Shown here piece by piece: positions 1 through 4,863 of a DNA stretch of 6,863 nucleotides. This DNA is from Candidatus Aenigmatarchaeota archaeon (GTDB lineage Archaea; Aenigmatarchaeota; Aenigmatarchaeia; QMZP01; JAFGSV01): NCBI GenBank assembly GCA_030624445.1, contig JAUXKD010000022.1:1-6863 (forward strand), read 5' to 3'. The stretch's first letter is position 1. Every line of letters starts with the position of its first letter. A program made the position numbers and the translations under genes. The notes beneath the pieces were generated by a model. That model saw only the letters and a list, made by a program, of their open reading frames with translations. It was not told the DNA's origin and did not search any database.

Positions 1-315
1 GAGCAGAGGCTGAGGGTAGCGAAGCTCGTGAGGGAAGTGGTGGAAGACATGGAGGTCGCCGCATTCATAGTTGACCACGACCTGCAGATTCTTGACGCCG
101 TCGCGGACAGGCTGATGGTCTTCGACGGTGTGAGAGGCGTCAGGGGATTCGGGAACGCTCCCTTGAATCCCAGGGATGGTATGAACAACTTCCTTAAAAG
201 GTCCGGTATAACTTTCCGCCGGGACCCGCACACGGGCAGGGCGAGGGCGAACAAACCGGGGTCGGTGCTTGACAGGGAGCAGAAGGAAAAGGGAGAGTAT
301 TATTACGCAGGGTAG
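1..315 (+). CDS. ABCE1/Rli1 ribosome recycling ATPase, C-terminal fragment
   Basis: This is the last 104 residues of ABCE1 (RNase L inhibitor homologue), the twin-ATPase iron-sulfur protein that splits archaeal ribosomes after termination. The reading frame is open from base 1, so the gene begins outside the window. The fragment starts just after the D-loop of the second nucleotide-binding domain. It keeps the H-loop (IVDHD, His26 of the fragment), the strand ending DRLMVFDG, and the family's characteristic tail: GMNNFLK, ITFRRD, the NKPGS...DREQK stretch and a terminal GEYYYAG. The tail is the second hinge region that packs the two ATPase domains together. The iron-sulfur domain and the first ATPase domain are not visible. 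The stop is TAG. The neighbour is convergent with only 5 bases between stop codons, so the two transcripts must overlap or end inside each other. The identification is very secure because the tail is nearly invariant in the family. Confidence 0.96.
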   Translation, partial: EQRLRVAKLVREVVEDMEVAAFIVDHDLQILDAVADRLMVFDGVRGVRGFGNAPLNPRDGMNNFLKRSGITFRRDPHTGRARANKPGSVLDREQKEKGEYYYAG

Positions 316-320
316 CTCAT

Positions 321-791
321 TCACTCATTCAGGCTGTACTTCATAGGCCCCTCGGGCTCGTATTTGAGGGTCTCATAAACTATGAACGTTTCGGTCTTGG
401 TGACCGACTCGAACTGGTGTATGTTGTTCAGCAGGACGGCAAGCTCGTCCTTGTCTGCGACGACGACCTCCAGGAAGAAGTCGAACCTGCCGAAAAGGTT
501 GTGTATCTGGGATATCTGCTGCTTGTTTTTCAGCAGTTCGAGCAGGGCGTCCCTGTGTTCCTTCCCCGGTTCCGCAGTAACAAGGATGTAAGCCCTGAAA
601 TCCAGTCCGAGCTTTGAGCGGCTCGGCCTGACTGTGAACTTCTCAATAACGCCGCTGTTCTTCAGCTGCTTCACCCTGTTGAACGCCGTCTGCCTGCTTA
701 TTTTGCATCTTGAGCCGAGGTCCGAGAACCTCATCCTTCCGTCATCCAGGAGCTCGGAAATTATCATTTTGTCCTTTTTTGTTATTTTCAT
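321..791 (-). CDS. Lrp/AsnC family transcriptional regulator
   Basis: This is a 156-residue Lrp/AsnC (feast/famine) regulator. The N-terminal winged helix-turn-helix spans about residues 5-60, with the recognition helix around ISRQTAFNRVKQL. A linker strand (KFTVRPSRSKLGLDF) leads into a RAM effector-binding and oligomerization domain at about residues 65-145, with the typical GRFDFFLEVVVAD and ETFIVYETLK strands. Such proteins form dimers or octamers and sense amino acids or other small metabolites. The frame is open further upstream (to 884), but I chose the ATG at 791 because family members begin with a short MK-x-KDK-type lead-in, and the extra residues would be read from the AT-rich promoter. 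No Shine-Dalgarno precedes it, so a leaderless or very short-leader message is likely. It is divergent from the PEP carboxykinase gene and could regulate it and itself. The effector cannot be told from sequence. Confidence 0.93.
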   Translation of the reverse strand: MKITKKDKMIISELLDDGRMRFSDLGSRCKISRQTAFNRVKQLKNSGVIEKFTVRPSRSKLGLDFRAYILVTAEPGKEHRDALLELLKNKQQISQIHNLFGRFDFFLEVVVADKDELAVLLNNIHQFESVTKTETFIVYETLKYEPEGPMKYSLNE

Positions 792-810
792 ATTGACATT
801 TGTAAAAAAA

Positions 811-830
811 TCTTTAAAAATATTTATATG
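811..830. promoter_or_regulatory. shared AT-rich divergent promoter (lrp / pckA)
   Basis: The 75-base gap between the two divergent genes contains a run of A/T with TATA-like elements readable on both strands. On the plus strand TTTATATG (823-830) lies about 26 bases before a start site near 852, giving a short leader that holds the carboxykinase Shine-Dalgarno. On the minus strand TATAAATA (828-821) or TTTTTAAAG (819-811) would start transcription at about 799 to 789, close to the regulator ATG at 791. Two copies of TTGTAAA (800-806 and 831-837) flank the core 31 bases apart. The placement follows archaeal TATA spacing; the exact box is an inference. Confidence 0.5.
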
Positions 831-853
831 TTGTAAAGACATTTTCCCTTGAT

Positions 854-862
854 AAGGAGTGG
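854..862 (+). promoter_or_regulatory. ribosome binding site that fixes the pckA start
   Basis: AAGGAGTGG precedes the ATG at 867, with seven bases between GGAG and the start codon. It matches the archaeal Shine-Dalgarno consensus and favours 867 over the in-frame TTG at 849, which would place the site inside the gene. Confidence 0.75.
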
Positions 863-866
863 CTGT

Positions 867-2645
867 ATGAAACTGATACCCCACATAGGGGACCTGACCA
901 TAGAGAACTTCATCTCATCTTTCCACAATATAATCGAGTGGAAGAAAAACCACGGCTGGACCACTTGTATCGACAACCCTGCCAAGGAGGTCCTCCTGAA
1001 GCAGTCCGAGTTCTACGGGGAAAACTACGGGAACGGGTCCTACGGGTGGAGCTCCAACATATGGAGCAGGAGCAAAGGGAACACAGCGGTCGTTGATGAC
1101 AACGACCAGCTCAAGCACGAGCACAGAATACTCATGAGGAGCGCGCTCGAATACGTGCTTGCACCGAATCAATTGATAAAAACGGACGGCGCATACGGGC
1201 AGGACGAGAGCGTGAAGTTCCATGCGAGGCTGTGGACCGACTCCAAGTATCCGGACATAGCTCTGAGATGGAAGGAGACGACTTTCCCTGTCGAGCCTGG
1301 ACACAAACCGGACATGGAGGCACTGATGCTACCGGGCCTGTGGACTCCGGCCACGCTGCCCGGATCCGAAGGGAAGACGCCGATGTTCGTGATAAAGTTT
1401 CCGGAACACTGGTTCTCCGTAGGGACGACAACAAGCTACATGGGCGAATGGAAAAAGATGGCCCTTACGCACTGGATATACCACGTCTACAAGAAAGGCG
1501 GGACCGGCATCCACGCGGGTTCCAAGCAGTTCACGGTCAAGGACGTGAACGGTAAATGGAAGGATGTGGGTATGGTCATCTGGGGGCTGACCGGGTCAGG
1601 GAAAAGCACCCACGGGATGTACATATTCAACAAGGACAACACCAAGTTCTTCATGGACAGGGGAGTCGACGTCCTGAAGCTCGTGAAAAACCAGTACATA
1701 AAGAACGATGACATAGTGGGTCTATTCGCGGATTCCGTGAAAGGGAGCGAGTCCGGGGCCTGGACAAAGACAGAGGACCTGGGCAGCAACCAGGCCGCGA
1801 TGTACATGTCATGCATGAGCCCCCGGGCCTACCACGAGAACACGGACAGGGACGCCGACGGGAAGCCTGACTTCCTGGCCGAAAACCTTCAATACCGGGG
1901 AATGCCGAACAAGAACTCAAGGACCGTCCTGTATCTGGAGGACATGGGGCAGTTTTTCGACGGGAGCATCGACATAAAGTTTCCTCCCAACATAGCTGTC
2001 TTGATTTCACCCGGATACCTTGCGGATTACGCATGGGTGAAGATTGATGATGCCGATTTCGCGGCAGCAACTCTCGCTGCAGGCAGAACGATCGGCCACC
2101 CAGCACAGGGCGACAAGGGTATTGGTGAGGAGAAGTTCTCCGCACTCTACAACCCTTTCATAGTCGGCAAGAGTGCCACGAATGCGAACCACGTACACAG
2201 GTTCTGGGAATTCAAGCGCGCGCGTGATAATAAAAGGGGCCAGGACGCACTCGAATGCTATCTGATAAACACCACAGGCAGGGTCGGGACCGAATACGAG
2301 ATGAAAAACGGTGCGCCCAAGCCGGTGTTCAAGGTCATAGACGGGAAAAAGAAACCGGTAGGCGGAGTGGGACCGAGTATAGAGGAGACCGAGATGTTCC
2401 TGTTGCAGGCTGCAAGGGATGCCGTGGAGTACGAGCCTCACCCGATATGGGGCAAAAAGGTGCTTGTGCCAAAGAAGGTTCCAGGGATACCCGACCAGGA
2501 TTTGCAGAAATTCAACCCCTTCACGTACCGGAGCGAAAGCGAAATGCGGAAGCTGCTCAAAAATCAGGTAAAAAAGACCAAGGAAGAGATGGCGAAGCAG
2601 GTACCCGGGCTGAAGAAAGAGATAGCGACCGCGATGGACTTTTAG
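867..2645 (+). CDS. pckA: divergent ATP-type phosphoenolpyruvate carboxykinase
   Basis: This 592-residue protein aligns by eye along its whole length with ATP-dependent PEP carboxykinase, which interconverts oxaloacetate + ATP and PEP + CO2 + ADP in the cytoplasm, the first committed step of gluconeogenesis. Visible counterparts of the E. coli active site are: Arg68 in SRSK (Arg65); Tyr191, Lys196 and Lys197 in YMGEWKK (Tyr207, Lys212, Lys213, a metal ligand); His216, exactly 19 residues on (His232); the P-loop GLTGSGKST at 240-248 (Lys246 = Lys254); Asp282 in NDDIVG (metal ligand Asp269); Arg352 in NSRTVLY (Arg333); and the C-terminal VPGIP at 538-542. Differences are about 21 extra residues between the P-loop and Asp282, and Gly502-Pro503 where E. 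coli has the adenine-contacting Arg449. At about 540 residues in E. coli, this one is longer. Metabolic role is well supported; nucleotide preference is not settled. The gene is GC-rich, ends in TAG, and is divergent from an Lrp-type regulator. Confidence 0.85.
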   Translation: MKLIPHIGDLTIENFISSFHNIIEWKKNHGWTTCIDNPAKEVLLKQSEFYGENYGNGSYGWSSNIWSRSKGNTAVVDDNDQLKHEHRILMRSALEYVLAPNQLIKTDGAYGQDESVKFHARLWTDSKYPDIALRWKETTFPVEPGHKPDMEALMLPGLWTPATLPGSEGKTPMFVIKFPEHWFSVGTTTSYMGEWKKMALTHWIYHVYKKGGTGIHAGSKQFTVKDVNGKWKDVGMVIWGLTGSGKSTHGMYIFNKDNTKFFMDRGVDVLKLVKNQYIKNDDIVGLFADSVKGSESGAWTKTEDLGSNQAAMYMSCMSPRAYHENTDRDADGKPDFLAENLQYRGMPNKNSRTVLYLEDMGQFFDGSIDIKFPPNIAVLISPGYLADYAWVKIDDADFAAATLAAGRTIGHPAQGDKGIGEEKFSALYNPFIVGKSATNANHVHRFWEFKRARDNKRGQDALECYLINTTGRVGTEYEMKNGAPKPVFKVIDGKKKPVGGVGPSIEETEMFLLQAARDAVEYEPHPIWGKKVLVPKKVPGIPDQDLQKFNPFTYRSESEMRKLLKNQVKKTKEEMAKQVPGLKKEIATAMDF

Positions 2646-2656
2646 ATTGAAGAGAG

Positions 2657-2675
2657 ACAGAATCAAATGTTCTGT
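2657..2675. terminator. weak stem-loop between convergent genes
   Basis: ACAGAA (2657-2662) and TTCTGT (2670-2675) form a six-base-pair stem with a seven-base loop, centred on the 17-base gap between the convergent carboxykinase and MraZ-like genes and reaching into the end of the latter. There is no U-run directly after it on the plus strand. It may help end one or both transcripts, but a stem this short can arise by chance. Confidence 0.22.
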
Positions 2676-3088
2676 GCTAACTCTAAAAGGGCTTGATTTT
2701 CAGAATGCTTCAAGTATTTCTCACTGTCCCATATTTCAATTCGTCCGTCTCTTTCACCGATTATAACATTTCCGTCAGGAAAATACCTCTTCCTCAAAGA
2801 AGACGGTACAGAAATTTTTCCATCTTCATCTATTTCGATTTCATCTTTCACATGATCACTGTAAAACACTCTCTCCAAATACAGTTTTCCCGTTCTTTTG
2901 GCAGTTTCTTTCTCTTGCCCTTTAAAAATTTTTCTGCACTGTTCCTTATTACACAGACCGAAATGACCATCTCTGAAAAGAAAGAAATGCAGATCCATAC
3001 CAGGTTGTAAATACCTTTGTAAATCATCTGGTATTTTCAGTTTGTTATTTTTGATGTAACCGTGATGCTTTTCCCGATACTCTATCAT
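2663..3088 (-). CDS. archaeal MraZ-like protein (two SpoVT/AbrB-type repeats)
   Basis: A 141-residue protein with the length and architecture of MraZ, the bacterial transcriptional repressor of the division and cell wall cluster. The second repeat is the clearer: EIEIDEDGKISVPSSLRKR (about residues 83-101), then NVIIGERDGRIEIWDSEKY (107-125), matching the MraZ pattern of a D-x-x-G-R/K turn, an I-x-P-x-x-L-R helix start and a closing EIWD. The first repeat (about 10-50) keeps LKIPDDLQRYL but has lost the acidic turn. The fold is a swapped-hairpin DNA-binding barrel; MraZ forms rings that bind promoter repeats. I chose the ATG at 3088 over the GTG at 3097 because AGGTGAT lies four bases before it. 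GC is about 37% over 2701-3000, far below its neighbours, suggesting horizontal acquisition. No cell wall or division genes are nearby. It might instead be an unrelated two-repeat AbrB-like regulator. Confidence 0.72.
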   Translation of the reverse strand: MIEYREKHHGYIKNNKLKIPDDLQRYLQPGMDLHFFLFRDGHFGLCNKEQCRKIFKGQEKETAKRTGKLYLERVFYSDHVKDEIEIDEDGKISVPSSLRKRYFPDGNVIIGERDGRIEIWDSEKYLKHSENQALLELAQNI

Positions 3089-3120
3089 GATAATCACCTA
3101 TATACTGACTGAATCATGAT
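3084..3120. repeat. paired ATCATGATA palindromes at the MraZ-like start
   Basis: ATCATGAT, a perfect eight-base palindrome, occurs at 3084-3091 and again at 3113-3120, both followed by A, so they are also nine-base direct repeats 29 bases apart. The first contains the start codon of the MraZ-like gene and the second lies in its probable promoter. Such a pair is a candidate operator for autoregulation. The repeats are directly visible; the function is inference. Confidence 0.4.
3093..3099 (-). promoter_or_regulatory. strong ribosome binding site of the MraZ-like gene
   Basis: AGGTGAT on the minus strand, four bases before the ATG at 3088, is a seven-base match to the archaeal anti-Shine-Dalgarno complement. 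It decides the start against the in-frame GTG at 3097, which lies within the site itself. Confidence 0.65.
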
Positions 3121-3129
3121 ATAATGCAG

Positions 3130-3146
3130 TTTTAAAAAATAAAATG
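3130..3146 (-). promoter_or_regulatory. AT-rich promoter of the MraZ-like gene and/or TFB terminator tract
   Basis: Read on the minus strand this is ATTTTATTTTTTAAAAC, starting 21 bases after the TFB stop codon. The TTTTTTAAAA part could be a TATA element giving a start site near 3108-3112 and a leader of about 20-25 bases that holds the Shine-Dalgarno. The T-run could equally be the oligo-U terminator of the TFB gene, as archaeal terminators are often plain U tracts. It may be both. Confidence 0.35.
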
Positions 3147-3167
3147 TGTGAAATTGGAAGCCGTTCA

Positions 3168-4115
3168 TCACTTTTTTTCCTCTTCTTCGTCTTCCCTGAC
3201 CTTCTCTTCCACTTCTTCCTTTATACCGAGTTTCTCGATTATTTCCTTGTACCTGTTCCTGATGGTTACCTCTGTCACCCCTATCGCGTCCGCCACCTCT
3301 CTCTGGGTTTTCTTCTCCCCTTCGAGAACCGCTGCTATGTAAAGAGCGGCCGCGGCGACTCCTATGGGACCCTTTCCAGAGGTAACATCGTAATGGCTGG
3401 CATCGTCGAGCAGATGCACCGCCCTTACCTGAACCTTCTCGGAAAGCCCCAGCAAAGAACCGAATCTCGGGACGTAGTCCTGGGACTTCGCGGGCAGTAT
3501 CCTCATGCTGAGCTTCCTTGCGACGTACCTGTAGGTCTTGCCGATGTCTCTCCTGTTGATGCCGGAAGCCTTGGATATCTCGTCCAGGGTCCTTGGCGCC
3601 CCTTCCTCCCTGCATATGGTGTAAAGAAGAGCAGATATGATGGACTCCGTGCTCCTTCCTCTCACCAGCCCCTCGTCAACGGCCTTCTCATAAAGCTTGG
3701 CCACCTTCTCGTGTATGGACTGGGAAAGTCTCAGAAAGGAGACGAGCCTCTGAAGTTCAGAAAACGCGAAAGAAAGGTTCCTGTCTTTTGATTTTATTAG
3801 CCTTTTGTGCCATTTCGTCAGTCTGTAATACTGGGCCCTCTTTTTCGGAGCGACCTTGAAAAGTTCACCTCTTCCCTTGCCCATTTCAGTGGTTATGCCC
3901 TGGTCGTGCTTGGTGGGCGTAAGCGGGGCACCAGTCCTCACCCTTCTCGACCTCTGGTCCTCGTCAAAGGCCCTCCATTCCTGGGTGAAGTCTATCATGG
4001 ATTCGTCAATAACGAGTCCGCACTTCTTGCATACGGATTCTCCTTTACTCGGATCGTACGTGATATTCTCGCTTCCGCATTCCGGGCATTTCGCTTTCGC
4101 TTGAGGTTTTTGCAT
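3168..4115 (-). CDS. tfb: transcription initiation factor TFB
   Basis: This is a complete 315-residue archaeal TFB (TFIIB homologue), which joins TBP at the promoter, reads the BRE and recruits RNA polymerase. The N-terminal zinc ribbon has Cys10, Cys13, Cys29 and Cys32 (CPEC...CKKC). The B-reader/linker follows at about 45-80 (EWRAFDEDQRSRRVRTGAP). The first cyclin repeat spans about 113-205. The second spans about 212-300 and carries the BRE-recognizing helix-turn-helix (TQREVADAIGVTEVTIRNRY). Residues 300-315 form a highly acidic tail (EEVEEKVREDEEEEKK) that goes beyond the usual cyclin end. The ATG at 4115 has AAGGAGT eight bases upstream. It lies 111 bases downstream of rpo4 on the same strand, with its own likely promoter, so two core transcription genes are adjacent. 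The call is secure. Confidence 0.98.
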   Translation of the reverse strand: MQKPQAKAKCPECGSENITYDPSKGESVCKKCGLVIDESMIDFTQEWRAFDEDQRSRRVRTGAPLTPTKHDQGITTEMGKGRGELFKVAPKKRAQYYRLTKWHKRLIKSKDRNLSFAFSELQRLVSFLRLSQSIHEKVAKLYEKAVDEGLVRGRSTESIISALLYTICREEGAPRTLDEISKASGINRRDIGKTYRYVARKLSMRILPAKSQDYVPRFGSLLGLSEKVQVRAVHLLDDASHYDVTSGKGPIGVAAAALYIAAVLEGEKKTQREVADAIGVTEVTIRNRYKEIIEKLGIKEEVEEKVREDEEEEKK

Positions 4116-4123
4116 AATAATTT

Positions 4124-4130
4124 ACTCCTT
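4124..4130 (-). promoter_or_regulatory. ribosome binding site of tfb
   Basis: AAGGAGT on the minus strand lies eight bases before the tfb ATG at 4115. It is a good match to the anti-Shine-Dalgarno and supports a leadered message and this start. Confidence 0.65.
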
Positions 4131-4177
4131 AACAGTGATTATATTCGATGGAAGGTATTATATTCTTTCATGTATCC

Positions 4178-4187
4178 ATTTATAAAG
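4178..4187 (-). promoter_or_regulatory. TATA-like promoter element of tfb
   Basis: The minus strand reads CTTTATAAAT in the 111-base gap between rpo4 and tfb. Archaeal spacing would place the start site near 4157, giving a leader of about 42 bases that includes the Shine-Dalgarno. A second AT element, AATAAATATCC (about 4204-4214), lies further upstream. The rest of the gap shows no ORF, RNA gene or clear hairpin. Read-through from the rpo4 cluster remains possible. Confidence 0.45.
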
Positions 4188-4226
4188 ATATCGGTGATCC
4201 AGTGGATATTTATTCAAGAAATTGAG

Positions 4227-4556
4227 TCACTTCGAGTGCTTTTTGACTACACTCAGTATCTTTTTCTTCTCGTCATCGGAAAGGACTATCCTATCGTTAG
4301 CGAACAACAGCCTCAGGTCGTCTTCATCCCGGGGCATCATCTCCACTATGCTGACTATGTGCTTTTCGTTCAGCTTCTCCATTTTTCCAATACCCTCAAC
4401 GAGGGACTTGATCTCCTTTTCCGCCGCTTTGTAGTACTTGCTGAGATAATCCAGGGCGTTTTTCTGCTCGTAGTTGAGCTCGCCCTCTTTGCTTTTCCTT
4501 TTAAGGATTCTCAATGCATCGTAGCTCGTGACGAACTTCTCGCTTTTTGTCTCCAT
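4227..4556 (-). CDS. rpo4: DNA-directed RNA polymerase subunit Rpo4 (RpoF)
   Basis: This 109-residue protein is Rpo4, the archaeal counterpart of eukaryotic Rpb4. With Rpo7 it forms the polymerase stalk that helps promoter melting and binds the emerging transcript. The family pattern is clear: an N-terminal segment (VTSYDALRILKRKSKEGELN), then YEQKNALDYLSKYYK, and a helical HRDC-like C-terminal part with the MMPRDEDDLRLLF and KKKILSVVKK helices. The frame extends to a TTG at 4583, but I chose the ATG at 4556 because GGTGA (4565-4561) lies four bases before it and the extra residues come from the end of the eL21 gene. The site overlaps the eL21 stop codon and the gap is only four bases, so translation is probably coupled. 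Rpo7 is not in the window. Confidence 0.95.
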   Translation of the reverse strand: METKSEKFVTSYDALRILKRKSKEGELNYEQKNALDYLSKYYKAAEKEIKSLVEGIGKMEKLNEKHIVSIVEMMPRDEDDLRLLFANDRIVLSDDEKKKILSVVKKHSK

Positions 4557-4560
4557 AAAT

Positions 4561-4565
4561 TCACC
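4561..4565 (-). promoter_or_regulatory. rpo4 ribosome binding site overlapping the eL21 stop
   Basis: GGTGA on the minus strand contains the TGA stop of the eL21 gene and lies four bases before the rpo4 ATG. This geometry suggests that ribosomes ending eL21 can restart on rpo4. Confidence 0.6.
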
Positions 4566-4863
4566 CCTTCCCGACAGGAACAAGATGCTCGGGTCCCGTT
4601 GTTATCGTTTTTTTCTTGTTGCCGTCCTTCACTTCCACTATGTAGGCATTTCCCCTTTTCCCCCTCACGACGCCTGACGCTCCCATGAACCTTACATGCG
4701 GCATTCCCCTGCGCGAGGCGGAGTTGGGACTGACGATCACCCTCTCTTCTGCGTCGAACTTCCTAAGGTAGGGTGTGACCGTGAATTTGCTCCTGAAGGC
4801 CCTTGAAAGTTTCCTCCTGGTACCTGTCCTCAATCCCTTAGACGCCTTTACCATGTTGATCAT
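4561..4863 (-). CDS. rpl21e: 50S ribosomal protein eL21
   Basis: A 100-residue large-subunit protein of the archaeal/eukaryotic eL21 family, an SH3-like barrel on the ribosome surface near 5S rRNA. Family signs are the basic N-terminus (MVKASKGLRTGTRRKLSR), the RVIVSPNSASRRGMPHVRF strand region, GASGVVRGKRGNAYIVEV, and the final strand KKKTITTGPEHLVPV. The ATG at 4863 overlaps the pus10 stop codon as ATGA, a common coupling arrangement. However, known eL21 proteins begin at MVK, so the ATG at 4854 (97 residues) is an equally good start, with TGATC just before it as a possible weak ribosome site. The gene lies between pus10 and rpo4 in a compact minus-strand cluster. Confidence 0.95.
   Translation of the reverse strand: MINMVKASKGLRTGTRRKLSRAFRSKFTVTPYLRKFDAEERVIVSPNSASRRGMPHVRFMGASGVVRGKRGNAYIVEVKDGNKKKTITTGPEHLVPVGKG

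Noticed and set aside
318..333. Tandem eight-base repeat TCATTCA(C/G) at the regulator C-terminus
   Set aside because: Only two copies, inside coding sequence at the stop codon; it could arise by slippage or chance and has no visible role.
1845..1871. DxDxDGxxD pattern (residues 327-335 of the carboxykinase) resembling a calcium-binding loop
   Set aside because: It aligns by eye with an acidic DG-containing turn present in ordinary ATP-type carboxykinases, so the resemblance is probably a by-product of that turn.
3097..3106. TATATA just upstream of the MraZ-like gene as its TATA box
   Set aside because: It lies only about 11 bases before the ATG, too close for archaeal TATA spacing, and overlaps the Shine-Dalgarno.
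3807..4688. Long plus-strand open frame opposite tfb, rpo4 and eL21
   Set aside because: It runs antisense to three securely identified genes and its product resembles no family I recognise; a shadow of the real coding strand.
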